DNA of 64,000 nucleotides from Persicaria tinctoria (taxonomy: Eukaryota > Streptophyta > Magnoliopsida > Caryophyllales > Polygonaceae): contig JBANSL010000004.1 in the NCBI GenBank assembly GCA_037127255.1, forward strand, positions 2,852,001 to 2,916,000, given 5' to 3'. Of the stretch, positions 34,060 to 44,879 are shown piece after piece. Position 1 is the first letter of the stretch. Each line of letters opens with the position of its first letter. Position numbers and translations under genes: made by a program. The notes under the pieces are model-generated. The model was not told where the DNA came from. It did not search any database and saw only the letters and a list, made by a program, of their open reading frames with translations.

Positions 34060-34702
34060 TTATTTGTTAGGGTAACCTCTCAATTGACAATCGACCTTCT
34101 GAGCCCTAACCGCCGACCGGCCGGAGCAATCAATTACGACGTTCTCGCAGGTCGCAGCCATCCATAGTTCCCCCAAACGCCCTCCTCTCAATTTGACATC
34201 GACGATCCCCTCTCCGGCCGCCAAGTCAGCCCTAACCTCCTCAACAAACTCGCGACTGAGGAACGACCGTCCGTGGGGAGTGATCCAGGGCACCAGGCCA
34301 AACGCCTCCACGTGGACCACCTCCTCGCTGCCCGCGGTCAGGTTGAAAACGCCGGGCAGGTCGCCGTCAGCTATCGAGAGCATGTGCTTCTCAACCGACA
34401 AACTGAAGCCTGTCAGGTTGAGGGGGGGCCCGTCGGGGTCCGGGTTGCCGGCCCGGATGCCGACTCCGATGATGCTGTAGACGCGGTCCCCGTCGGGGGT
34501 GACGTTGTAGTATCTGACCGCCGTTGACTCGACGGCGACGGTCAGATACTTGACGGGGTTTGACTGCTCAGACTTTGCCGCCAGCAGGAAGAGCCAGAGA
34601 AACGGGGCTGCTAATCCGATTAAAACGACTGTGGCTATGCAACCATATATCCCAGGGCCCGGGCTCTCTCTTGGTCGTGAGTGGTTCTGTAGTCGTAGAC
34701 AT
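34060..34702 (-). pseudogene. LEA_2/NHL-like copy 5, single frameshift
   Basis: The ATG beside the palindrome (34702) and the whole LEA_2-type domain through the C-terminal Cys motifs are present. Relative to copy 6 there is one extra base near 34641-34653, just before the membrane span. From the normal ATG, translation ends after about 44 codons. The downstream frame is open but has no upstream ATG. One base separates it from an intact gene, so recent loss or an assembly error are both possible. The palindrome and TATA box are retained. Confidence 0.8.
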
Positions 34703-34705
34703 TTT

Positions 34706-34719
34706 AAACGACGTCGTTT
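34706..34719 (-). promoter_or_regulatory. Start-proximal palindrome of copy 5
   Basis: Exact AAACGACGTCGTTT, three bases upstream of the ATG. Confidence 0.5.
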
Positions 34720-34766
34720 ACGGGATCGATTGATCGGTCGACGCCAGTGGATGTCGTATATGAGTG

Positions 34767-34774
34767 TTTAAATA
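34767..34774 (-). promoter_or_regulatory. TATA box of copy 5
   Basis: TATTTAAA on the minus strand, 65-70 bp upstream of the ATG; the leader is shorter than in copy 1. Confidence 0.45.
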
Positions 34775-34799
34775 GCCGGCTTCTACCTAACTCATTTTA

Positions 34800-35797
34800 A
34801 ATGATTGTTTTCATATTGCATATAACGCTATTGTAATCACCTAATAATCAAATATATAGTGATTGAGAGATTGCAAGGTAGAATCCAAATAATCGGATAT
34901 GCACTTAATTGGATTTTCTTGGTTAATTAATTAATTAGATTTGCTTAGTTAATTGGATTTGGTAATTTTATCGAAACATCATCGAATAATATATAAATAA
35001 GATCCAATGTTTTTTGGATGGTAGAGCTGACGGTGTAACAAACTTAATATATATTACCAGGCTAATTTCGAGGGTAAGTTTGATTCTAAATGGTTATGAT
35101 TTTTTTTGGGGCTAAATAGCCTCAAAAAAATCAAAATATGTATTCGAGAGTATATTTGTAGGGTAATTATTTCTTATTTTCATATAATTAAGTTACATGG
35201 TGCGAAAGCAAAAAAATCTAGTCATAATATGTAAATATTAACATTGAATATGTCGTCCTTGAGTTCATAATTTCTAGGTTAAACTATTATGATTACTCTC
35301 ACCAATACTCTCGAATTATTATTTTCGAGGGTAAACGAGTACACAAACCCTTCCCACAATCCCCCCACCAGCAGACAAATCACAAGGAAATTCATCCTCA
35401 TCATCTTCTTGCATTGCTAGAATTGCATTTCGTGCCACCATATATAGCTACCTTCCTACTTTGTTAATAGTTCTTTGTTGAGCCATTTTGCACCAGTTGT
35501 TGCATTACCTAACAACAGCAGCAGCAGGTATTTGCTTGTTGCCATACTAGGGTTCACTCAATGATTTCCCTTGAATGGATCGAGCTATATTTTTTTAATC
35601 CTTTGATGGTATTCAACCCCGCGCGTTTCCTAGCTTGCAACACACCAAAGTTGCACAGATTTTTGCTTGGGCATCTCGAATTATCATGTTTAGTCGATCG
35701 AATCCATATATATGCCTCGTTACCCCTCGTGTTTAGTCATCCTCTACAGCTTATACCCTTTTCTGATCAAATTCAAGTTATAATCTGCTTAAGCGTT
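34800..35797. other. Intergenic, no gene supported
   Basis: The first about 200 bp match the sequence upstream of copy 6 (37640-37870: aatcaccaaataatcaaata). The rest is AT-rich with two tcgagggtaa words and no convincing frame; a 90-codon frame at 35561 has no known domain. Confidence 0.5.
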
Positions 35798-35799
35798 GT

Positions 35800-36470
35800 A
35801 GGTGATAGATTACATAGGTCTCCTATTGTATAGTGGGCTGAAAGCCCGTTAAGGCCCAATACCTTGTAACCTATATATATGTTATATCAATGAATGGAAA
35901 CCCTCAAGGAGGACATTACAATCAATCTCATGATCTCACATGGTATCAGAGCGGAAAAGCCAAACGGCCCGACTCTCGATCCTGGGCTAGCTAAAAAGAG
36001 AGTCACACCTTGATTATACAAACAAAGAAGCCATAGTATATAAACTAGTGGGCTACCCCACCTATCGCCAATTGGTTTTAGGATGGAACCCCGCTCGGTT
36101 TATGTGCTAGGCTATTAGCGCAAGGGCGCACGTGCACACACGACCTCCGATCCCGAGTCCCAACGGACTTCAGTATGGTATCAGAGCGGTTAGCCTAGCG
36201 GCCCGTGTCGATCCTGATCTGGGTTACCCAGTTGTCCAAGTCTCAACTAGATGGTCATTCCTAGTTGGACTTGCGGGGCGTGTTAGAGATGTGAATGAGA
36301 CCAAAAGTGTCCCACATCGGAAAGTTGAACATATCAAGCGCCCCTATTATATGAGTCGGTGGGCTACTCCTTCTATCGCCAATTGGTTTTAGAATGGAAC
36401 CCCACTCGGCTTATGTGCTAGGCTATTAGCGCATGTGCGTCCGTGCACACGACCCCCAGTGATCTCACGG
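35800..36470 (+). mobile_element. TRIM/LTR-retrotransposon remnants with two primer-binding sites
   Basis: The motif TGGTATCAGAGC, complementary to the 3' end of initiator tRNA-Met and used as a plant retrotransposon primer site, occurs at 35941 and 36176. Each is followed by a similar internal segment (ggcccg...tcgatcctg). LTR-like blocks precede or follow: one ends gatctcaca at 35940, and two related blocks share ctatcgccaattggttttag and gtgctaggctattagcgca (about 36060 and 36375). The last begins tgttagagatg at 36281. The arrangement suggests tandem or recombined short LTR elements. There are no gag or pol frames. Confidence 0.65.
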
Positions 36471-36956
36471 TAGGCACATATTCTCGACCATAGCATTGTA
36501 TCACCTGTGATTGACCGACTTGAATCATCCAATAATACTATCTATTAGTACGTACCAATCCAAACTCGCTCTAGCTACCAACAATTGCAACCACGCATGA
36601 TGGGCATAGATGTAATATATAGGATCATGTTAATTGTAATTCTATAAATCAATTAAAGCTTGAAACTTATTTGATCTGACTGATTACAATACTGTACATT
36701 TGAAAATCGGGATTCATTCAATTATTTGATATTGGTGATGTTTGAATTTAGTTTGGAACTAGTTGTGTTTGAATGAGGTTGAATGAGAATGAATTAGGGT
36801 TATTCGATTTTTTTTTTCTTGGGGCAAATCGATCCAACCAAATCAAATCTCACAATTTTGGTAAAAAGAAAAATAATTGAAAACTGAATTGAAAGATCGA
36901 TGGAAAATCAAATCACAACGGTTTGCGAGAATATTTATCAGCCGAATTGAAAGGAA

Positions 36957-37598
36957 TTAGTAATCTTCACCTATCAATCGACAATCGACCTTCTGAGCCC
37001 TAACCGCCGACCGGCCGGAGCAATCAATCACGACGCCCTCGCATATCCCAACCAGCCATATATCTTTCCCCAAACGCCCTCTCAATTCGACATCGACGAT
37101 CCCCTCTCCGGCCGCCAAGTCAGCCCTAACCTCCTCAACAAGCTCGGCATCGAGGTTCCAATGTCCGAACCGATCGGACACGGGCACCAGGCCAAACGCC
37201 TCCCCGTGGACTAGCTCCTCGCTGCCCGCGGTCAGGTTGAAGACGCCGGGCAGGACGGCGTCGGCGAGGATCGTGCTGTCTTTGCCCTTCTTCACAAACA
37301 ATGTGAGGCTTGTCAGGTTGAGCGGGGGCCCGTCGGGGCCCGGGTTTCCGGCCCGGATGCCGACTCTGATGTTGCTGTCGACGCGGCCGTCGGAGGTGAC
37401 GTTGTAGTATCTGACCGCCGTGGACTCGACGGCGAGGGTCAGATACTTGACGGGTCTGGACCGCTCAGACGTCAACGCCCACAGTAAGAGCACGAGAAAC
37501 ACGGCTAATAATCCGATTGTAAAGACCGTGGCTATCCAATTACCATCCCGGGGCCCGGGCTCGCTCTTGGTGGTGAGTGGTTCTGTAGTCGTAGACAT
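36957..37598 (-). CDS. LEA_2/NHL-like single-pass membrane protein, copy 6
   Basis: Intact, 213 aa, single exon, close to copy 5 (shared MSTTTEPLTTK-EPGP tail). The membrane span is at about 22-42 (IATVFTIGLLAVFLVLLLW). The LEA_2-type domain has IRAGNPGPDGPP, so the usual NPD reads NPG. NVT and NLT sequons and the C-terminal ICEGVVIDC...VDC are present. The start-proximal palindrome has one mismatch. Upstream, about 80-90 bp that hold the TATA region in copy 5 are missing, so this intact frame may lack its normal promoter. Confidence 0.84.
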   Translation of the reverse strand: MSTTTEPLTTKSEPGPRDGNWIATVFTIGLLAVFLVLLLWALTSERSRPVKYLTLAVESTAVRYYNVTSDGRVDSNIRVGIRAGNPGPDGPPLNLTSLTLFVKKGKDSTILADAVLPGVFNLTAGSEELVHGEAFGLVPVSDRFGHWNLDAELVEEVRADLAAGEGIVDVELRGRLGKDIWLVGICEGVVIDCSGRSAVRAQKVDCRLIGEDY

Positions 37599-37601
37599 TT
37601 G

Positions 37602-37615
37602 AACCGACGTCGTTT
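37602..37615 (-). promoter_or_regulatory. Start-proximal palindrome of copy 6 (one mismatch)
   Basis: AACCGACGTCGTTT on the plus strand: position 3 of the family palindrome is changed, leaving the CGACGTCG core. Confidence 0.45.
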
Positions 37616-38018
37616 ACGGGATTGATTGATCGATCGTTTAAACGATTGTTTTCATACGACATACCACGCTACTGTAATCACCAAATAATCAAATATATAG
37701 ATGAGAGAGATGAGAGATTGCAAATTAAGTAGAATCCAAACAATCAGATATGCACGTACTTAATTGGATTTTCTTAGTAAATTAGATTTGCTGGATTTAA
37801 TTTTACTGTCAAATCTTAACTAAATTAGGTTTAATTAATTAATTAATTAGATTTGCTTAGTTGATTGGATTATATTGTAACAATAACCGTAGAATTCAAA
37901 CAATATATATTAACTGAATTATATTTTTTATTAATAAATTAATTGAATTAATAGTGGTTAAGTTAATGTGATTTGTGAAATAACTTAATTGATTAAGAAT
38001 ATAAAATACCTATATTAA

Positions 38019-38364
38019 GAGCATCTTTAACCATGGTATTCATGTTGAGTACCATAACTTGTTTTTTACCATTTCTCACACATCCACCTCATTTTAATAT
38101 TTGGTACTCCACAACCATGATATCTCTTAATTTACTTTTGCATCAAATTTTCCTTTTACAATTTTTTTTTTGGAAGTAAAAATGTAATGGAACCCACAAT
38201 TAATTTTTCATTGGGTAATATTCTATGGTATTGTGTAAGAATGAGTATCATACACATGATACTTGAGCTCACTTTTCTTCTTGTTCTTTCAAAATTCTTA
38301 CTTTTTCTTACATTTTTTTTTTTTAATTGCTATGGTACTTAGAGTACCACTATTAAAGATGCTC
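38019..38364. mobile_element. PIF/Harbinger-type MITE
   Basis: 346 bp with inverted ends GAGCATCTTTAACCATGG / (reversed) GAGCATCTTTAATAGTGG and TAA target duplications at 38016-38018 and 38365-38367. No coding capacity. Confidence 0.8.
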
Positions 38365-38499
38365 TAAAGGAGAAAGTCGGACTTTCTCTTTTACAACCAG
38401 GCTATAGTTTAGAGACTAACAAGCCATTTCAATAGTATAGACAATGAATTCATATACCTTAATGCATACAACCTTTATACTATATATGCGAATTTTAGG

Positions 38500-39141
38500 T
38501 TAAACCTAAAACCCACTGTAATGCCGATTCCAAAACACTTTCATACCAACATACCGATCAACTCGTAATTGAGTCAAGTGGTGCACAAATAAATTCAATA
38601 ATTCATGAAATTTGCATACCCGACTTCAACCTAATCGACAACAATTAATTGATGGTAAATTGTAGAAATTTAAACCTGCTCTAATATCAATGGTAACATT
38701 TCTATTTAATTTCGATCATGAAATCAATCAAAACATGGTCTATATTTCATACAATTCAAATTAACCCTCGTTCTATGACGAAGAGAAACCATGATCCATT
38801 TGCGTCTTCGCAGCTGAATAAGGGAATCGTTGATCGATTTTTCACCCCTGAGTGTTTTACCATCCGTAACCGCTCTCTTATATATTTCTGCTAAGTAACT
38901 GTTCACTCATTTATTTTCCCTATTAATAATCTATTCACGGTTTTGATATATTCAATCGGACAAAATCATATACAAAATTAATCCTATACACATAAGCCAC
39001 ATAAAATGTTTATAACATATAAATTTTATTTATTTTATGATTGTTAATTAAAAGTTATTTATAAATAAAAGTTATTAAAGAAACTAGATACGATGCAGGC
39101 AATATAACTTTGCAATATATATAAATTTGTTCCAACGTAAC
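38500..39141. repeat. Shared distal flank of copies 6-11
   Basis: No gene. Words such as atcaatggtaacatttctat and tgaaatcaat recur at 43870-43990 and across the LTR element insertion point (49990-50023 joined to 54418). The ataaaatgtttataa block (39000) recurs at 54655, and the tttattttatgattgttaat block at 54690, 58280 and 60705. The unit extends about 1 kb on the downstream side of each gene. Confidence 0.65.
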
Positions 39142-39144
39142 CAA

Positions 39145-39594
39145 GGCATTGTTTGGTTACACTTTTACTTCCCATGAAGTATATATTCCTAGGAATTGCT
39201 TTTAAATATACGTGTTTGGTGCACTTTTTTTAAACTAAAAAACACAGGAATTAGATTTCCAAAGAATGGGAATTCCTACAAAATGGAGGAATTCAATCGG
39301 TAAGATCAACTTCCCCTTTTCTTCCCCAAATTTTTATTTATTTTATTCTTTTCATAAAGAAAATCTCTAATTTGTCCATATTAATATGATGAATTTATTT
39401 ATATATAAATGTTATAAAAGTAATTTAAAGCTAATTGTTGTTAAATATCCTTGTTCAACCAAACAAAATGAAGTAATTGAGTTAATGGGAATTTATTTGC
39501 AAACAAACATTTTTTCATACTTTTCGAGAAGTAGAATTAAATTTTATTTCCCTTGAAATAGGAATTAAAATTCCTACATTTAACCAAGGAGCCC
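39145..39594. mobile_element. Harbinger-like MITE
   Basis: 450 bp with imperfect inverted ends (GGCATTGTTTGGTTA / reversed GGGCTCCTTGGTTA) and inner inverted ggaatt/aattcc-rich blocks. It is flanked by CAA on both sides. The sister sequence at 44043 (aacgtaaccaaatcaaatct) shows the uninterrupted site. Confidence 0.65.
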
Positions 39595-39654
39595 CAAATC
39601 AAATCTCACATTTTTGCTAAAAAGAAAAATAAATAAATAATAGAAAATCACAAT

Positions 39655-40576
39655 AACCATCGACCTATCAATTGACAATGACCCTCTGAGCCCTAGCCGC
39701 CGACCGGCCGGAGCAATCAATCACGACGTCCTCGCAGGTCGCAAACATCCATATTCGTTTCCCCAAACACCCGATCAATTTGACTTTGACGATCCCCTCT
39801 CCGGCTGCCAAGTCAGCCCTAATCTCCTCAACAATTCCTCGGCATCGAGGGGCGTCACTCCGTAGCGACCGGGCACGGACACCAAGCCAAACTCCTCCCC
39901 GTGGACCAGCTCCTCGCTGCCCGCGGTCAGGTTCAAGACGCCGAGCAGGTGGCTGTCGGCGAGGGTCGTGTGTTTGCCCTTCATCACAAACAATCTGAGG
40001 CTTGTCAGTTTTAGGGGGGGGGGGGGCGTCGGGGTCCGGGTTGCCGGCCCAGATGCCGACTCCGATGATGCTGATGACGCGGTCGTCGGGGGTGACGTTG
40101 TAGTATCTGACCGTCGTTGACTCCACGACGACGGTCAGATACTTGACGGGGACGGGCCACGCCCGCTTTACCTCGTAGAACACGGAAACCGCCACGGCTG
40201 CAGAAATGATGCAAACGACTATTATAAATATGCAACAGCCCATCTTGCAGAGAAACAGAATCTCCATCAAGTGTAAGTGTAGGAGTAGGGTAGAAAAAGC
40301 TTGGGTGAGAAGATTGATGAGTTAGAGGGGTTGAGCACATACAGTTTAGAGAATTGGGTGTAAAGGGTGGTGATGTCGATAGATATTCTTAAGAGAGGAG
40401 TTTGTTGGGGACACTTTTGTGTAGTCTAGTCCGTTGTATTTTTCCACGAGACTCGGTCTCCGTGCTTTTGTAACTTGCTTAGACCTATCTTATATATATT
40501 TACCAGTTAAAAAAAAAAAAATGCAACAACCCTCGTCCTCGCTTGTGGTCGTGGATGGTTCAGTAGTCGTAGACAT
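39655..40576 (-). pseudogene. LEA_2/NHL-like copy 7, multiply disrupted
   Basis: The family ATG with palindrome lies at 40574-40576, but the N-terminal coding sequence is split from the membrane span by a 279-bp retroposon. The domain then has an expanded G run (13 G at 40014-40026 against 7 in sisters), which shifts frame after GNPDPDAPP. A further insertion near 39830 restores the frame for IRADLAAGEGIV...VVIDCSGRS, and a one-base loss near the C-terminus removes the final VDC. A 200-codon frame still exists but encodes a scrambled middle, so it is very likely non-functional. Confidence 0.85.
40242..40520 (+). mobile_element. Retroposon with poly-A tail inside copy 7
   Basis: A 12-bp target duplication (atgcaacagccc at 40230-40241, atgcaacaaccc at 40521-40532, one mismatch) brackets 279 bp ending in about 12 A. 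No Pol III A/B box pair is evident, so it looks more like a short LINE 3' end or processed transcript piece than a SINE. It breaks the first exon of copy 7. Confidence 0.75.
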
Positions 40577-40769
40577 TTGAAACGACGTCGTTTACGGGAT
40601 CGGTCGATCGACGCCGGTGGAAGCAAATCAGGTTAGGAAATTGCAATAGATGTACGTAACGTCGTATACGAGTGCTTAAATAGCCGTCTTCTATCTACTC
40701 TCCCCCTAAATTAAAATATTTAAAATACTGTATTTTTTTTTCAAACTAACCCATCACACTTTTTTCAAA

Positions 40770-41624
40770 GGGTTTTGCTATTGATCGACCCGGGGACGAC
40801 GAATAAGGTCCTAATATAGAAATTAGTTTTATAACAATTAAAAATTATTCTGCCCAATTATACACCAAATCCCCACCAAATCTTTAAATAATCAAAAATA
40901 CCTAAATAAAAAAAAATTCCTTAAAACTTTAGTAGATCACCCGTTTCTTTTAGTTCACTGACCTCTATCATCTTCTATGATTTGTGTCCATTTGACCTCC
41001 ACTGTGTATTCAACACTCCTTTTCGTCAATCGCTCTCTACCTCGTATCTTGCTCTCTGTCTTTTCGCCAATCGATCTATGCTTCCGATCTCGCTCTCTGC
41101 CTTTTCCTTCCAACCGTGCACATCGGAATCCATAATTATGACGTCGATTGATTTCCTTCAATTCCGGTCTCTCTCTCAACCTCTTCGTCATTGATACTTG
41201 GGTCAAATAATTTGACTTTACACACTAACTTGTTCTAAATCAATCAAGTAAGAAGAATGAGTTTCAACTAGTAACTGAAGTATAATTAATTAACTGATGA
41301 AAGTGCTTGATCAATGGTGAAGCAGGGTTAACCGATAAAATTGCTTGATGGACGATGTGTTGTTTAATCGACCTAGAAGATTTTTTTTCTTCTGATCTAA
41401 AAAAAAAGAAGAAGATTTTTTTCTTTATTTAAAAAAATTGAACAAAATCATTCAGATTTTTTAAACAAAATTTAAAGAATTTTATTTTATTGAGTACCAA
41501 TTGGTTATTTAAAGATTTTGTGGAGATTTGGTGTATAATTGGATAGAGTAAGTTTTAATTTTTTTAAAACTAATTTCTATATTATGATGTTATTCATCGC
41601 CCCGGGGCGACGATAACAAAACCC
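40770..41624. mobile_element. Non-autonomous MULE
   Basis: 855 bp. Perfect 9-bp target duplication TTTTTCAAA (40761-40769, 41625-41633). Long inverted ends of about 130 bp begin GGGTTTTG and share CCCGGGG and ccaattatacaccaaatc. The centre (about 40930-41210) is T/C-rich with short open frames, possibly captured sequence, and no transposase. It interrupts the upstream flank of copy 7. Confidence 0.82.
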
Positions 41625-41633
41625 TTTTTCAAA

Positions 41634-43412
41634 AATTAAAAATACGACCGTTTAAATTGAACCATAACAGTAAAAATGTTATGGTTCGATTTTAAAAAAA
41701 ATAGAAAAAAAATATTTTTTTAATCGATGAAAAAATAATAAGTTCGAAAAAAGTTATGATTTAGTTTTTTTTTAATTAAATTTTAGAAGAAAGAAAACTT
41801 TTTTTAGAAAAATATAATTTAGATTTAGTGCATTTATGATTATACAAGTTTAGTACCCGCACTTTTGTGCGGTTTTTTTATTAAATTAATACATTTAATA
41901 TTAAAAAAATATATAAAAAAAGTTTTGTGGATTTGATTTAATTCTTATCAATTAATAACTAACAAAATCTTATCAATTAATAACAAACTAATCATATATA
42001 TATTAATTTAATCTAATTAACAAATCCTATATTTCACCAAAAAAGAAATTAACAATTTTTATCAATTAATAACAAACAAATAAATTTGAAAGTAGATGAA
42101 TCTTATCCGAAGAGAAGCTCTGAACACTGTCATATGGTCCGACTTGCATGAGAAGATCATTGTAGAACTGCATGCCCCATAGCATTGTTGTGTTGTCTGT
42201 CAACAAACAAATAAATTTGTATTGCTTAGACAAACAGGCTGCAACAGATACAAAGTGTTGATATAATAAGAACTTACTTATAGTTCCATATGACGTTAAT
42301 GGTTTATCGTTGAAGCTGAAGATCTGGGTTAAGTTATCAAAGTTGGGATGTTGCACAACCAAGTTCCATTCCACTGCGAATAGTTGTAGTTGAAATTCGT
42401 AATCATGACCTTCATCCGCCAGTATTGCTTGTACTTGAGCTTGAGATGACAATGCACCCGGATTGGGCACATATGATTAGTACATCGGACCAAAGGCGAA
42501 TAACAAACAAATAAACTCAATAAAAAAAACTTGATTAATGAATTCAGTCAAAACGAAACTAAAATCCAAAATGAACTCCATAACGAATCCGACGCTAATT
42601 CGCACAAACAAATAAACTAAATCAAAAACGTGATTAATGAATCACACAAACGAAGATAAATAAAATAATATTTAAAGTACCTTTTTTTCGAAGATTCCTA
42701 TTATTATTCTCTATGGGCACTTTATCTTTATTATTTGACATTGTAGGCAATCTAATCTAGCTCGGTTGAAAAAAAAAATCATACGACATACCATGGATCA
42801 CTAACTAATATATAGAGGCGAAATCATGGGATCACCACACGATAAAATCGCTTGGCTTAACAAAAAAATCATAATGACAAGATAAACAATAAATTGGTAT
42901 TTTAATTTCTAAAACTAATCGACATATATTTCATTTTTCCGATCAGATAACAATTAATTAATAACAACCGGATACACATTTTAAACTAATTAGCATATCA
43001 TTTTAAAACGACGGCATATCTTTCATCAACCAAAGATTTTTTACTTTAGATATATCAAAGACAGATATTAGTCTTATATATCCTCTTCTTTATTGAGCAT
43101 AAACTAGAAAGTCCGAGTCTTGGAAAACACTTTCATACCAACATACCGATTAACATAATACGGCTCAATTTCAGAGACAAATTAAAGGTCAAAACATGAT
43201 GAAACGACAAATCAATACTCAACCAACACTTACTTTAATAAATTGAAACTGTATATATATCATTCACGATCAACCATTCATGAATGATGCAAATTAACAG
43301 TACAATACACACATACTAACAATTAATTAGTGCTAATTCATATCAAACCTTAATCCACCAAAGACGGCTATATGACTCTGGCGATTCATGTCTGAATTGG
43401 CAAAAAAAACAA
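41634..43412. other. Unit flank, then unassigned AT-rich DNA
   Basis: To about 41850 this is the LEA_2 upstream unit. At about 41862 an agtacccgcac-tttt-gtgcgg hairpin suggests a Helitron-type end, without a clear CTRR-T. The minus-strand frame 42066-42470 (134 codons) has no domain I recognise and may be exon plus read-through intron. The rest is AT-rich without gene evidence. Confidence 0.45.
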
Positions 43413-43414
43413 TA

Positions 43415-43717
43415 CTCCCTCCGTAACGCAATATTTGTCCATTTGGCCACTTTTATTTGTAACAAAATATTTGTCCATTTGAACCTAATTAATGACAAAA
43501 TTTTCTATTTTTATCCATTCATCTCATTAATTGTATTTGATTTCCAAGAAATTCTATTAATACTCTAACTTCCCATACTATTCTTTTTTTTTTCATTGGT
43601 CCATTTTTTTTCCACATTATTTATTTGCTAAATTTTTAATTATTCTACTTTCTAATTATAGCTTTCTTAAGAAGTGTGAAAACCCCCAAATGGACAAATA
43701 TTGCGTTACGGAGGGAG
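43415..43717. mobile_element. Stowaway MITE
   Basis: 303 bp. Near-perfect inverted ends CTCCCTCCGTAACGCAATAT, continuing through ttgtccattt, with TA duplications at 43413-43414 and 43718-43719. No coding capacity. Confidence 0.85.
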
Positions 43718-44103
43718 TACTATAATCCAATGGATTCAGCAAAGATCAACTCGTAATTGAGTCAACAGAAGTGGTTCACAAATAAATTCAATAATTCATG
43801 AAATTTGCACACCCGACTTCAACCTAATCGACAACAACAGTCCATCAACCCTCCCGAATTCATCAATTTGATGGTAAATTACAGAAATCTAAAACCTGCT
43901 CTGGTATCAATGGTAACATTTCTATTCAATTTCAATCATGAAATCAATTAAAACATGATCCGTATTTCATACAATTCAAACCATTATTCTATAACGAAGA
44001 GTATTTCATATAATTCAAATCATCATTCTCTAAATTAGATCCAACGTAACCAAATCAAATCTCACAATTTTGATAAAAAGAAAAGTAATTGAAAAATGGA
44101 AAA

Positions 44104-44766
44104 TCAGTAAAAGCCTATCACTTGACAATCGACCTTCTGAGCCCTAACCGTCGACCGGCCGGAGCAATCAATCACGACGTCCTCGCAGGTCGCAGCCAGC
44201 GATAATCGTTTCCCCAAATCCCCGAATAATCGTTTCCCCAAATCCCCGTTCAATATGACTCTGACGATCCCCTCTCCGGCCGCCAAGTCAGCCCTAACCT
44301 CCTCAACAAGCTTGGCATCGAGGTGCCATTCTCCGCTGTAGGAATCGGGCAGGGGCACCAGGCCAAACGCCTCCCCGTGGACCAGCTCCTCGCTGCCCGC
44401 GGTCAGGTTGAAGACGCCGGGCAGGCGCCCGCTGTTGGCGATCATCTGTTTGCCCTTCATCACATACATTCTGATGTTTGTCAGTTTGAGTGGGTGCCCG
44501 TCGGGGTCCGGGTTGCGGCCGGCCCGGATGCCGACACCGATGTTGCTTTCGACGCGGCCGTCGGGGGTGACGTTGTAGTGTCTGACCGCCGTTGACTCGA
44601 CGGCGACGGTCATATACTTGATGGGGAACGGCATCTCAAGCTTTATCATGTAGATCGTGCAGATCATGAGAGCCGCCATGGCTGCAAAAAAGATGCAAAC
44701 GAATATCATCTTTGTGCAACAATGCTCGTCCTCGCAGGTCGTGGATGGGTGTGTAGTCGTAGACAT
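44104..44766 (-). CDS. LEA_2/NHL-like single-pass membrane protein, copy 8
   Basis: Intact, 220 aa from the family start MSTTTHPSTT. The frame extends upstream (to 44835) only because one T of the usual catttgaaac spacer is lost; I keep the family ATG. The tail has a CC pair (16-17) before a membrane span at about 20-41. The LEA_2-type domain has one extra residue (AGRNPDPDG), NVT and NLT sequons, VRADLAAGEG, and a direct 24-bp duplication that adds eight residues (FGDLGKRL repeated) before the final ATCEDVVIDC...VDC. The TATA box position is altered (gttgaaatag). It is otherwise complete. Confidence 0.84.
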   Translation of the reverse strand: MSTTTHPSTTCEDEHCCTKMIFVCIFFAAMAALMICTIYMIKLEMPFPIKYMTVAVESTAVRHYNVTPDGRVESNIGVGIRAGRNPDPDGHPLKLTNIRMYVMKGKQMIANSGRLPGVFNLTAGSEELVHGEAFGLVPLPDSYSGEWHLDAKLVEEVRADLAAGEGIVRVILNGDLGKRLFGDLGKRLSLAATCEDVVIDCSGRSTVRAQKVDCQVIGFY

Positions 44767-44768
44767 TG

Positions 44769-44782
44769 AAACGACGTCGTTT
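44769..44782 (-). promoter_or_regulatory. Start-proximal palindrome of copy 8
   Basis: Exact AAACGACGTCGTTT, two bases upstream of the ATG (one base closer than in other copies). Confidence 0.5.
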
Positions 44783-44879
44783 ACGGGATTGATCGATCTA
44801 CGCCGGTGGAAGCAAATCATTTTAGCAAATTGCAAAAGATGTGCGTCGTATAAGAGTGTTGAAATAGCCGTCTTCTATA

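Noticed and set aside
42066..42470. 134-codon minus-strand frame as a gene.
   Set aside because: No recognisable domain. Its middle looks like read-through of intron-like sequence with the same aacaaacaaataaatttg words found outside it. Kept only as a note in the regional entry.
44767..44835. A 23-residue N-terminal extension of copy 8.
   Set aside because: It arises from loss of one T in the spacer and would translate the conserved palindrome and leader. The family start is at 44766.
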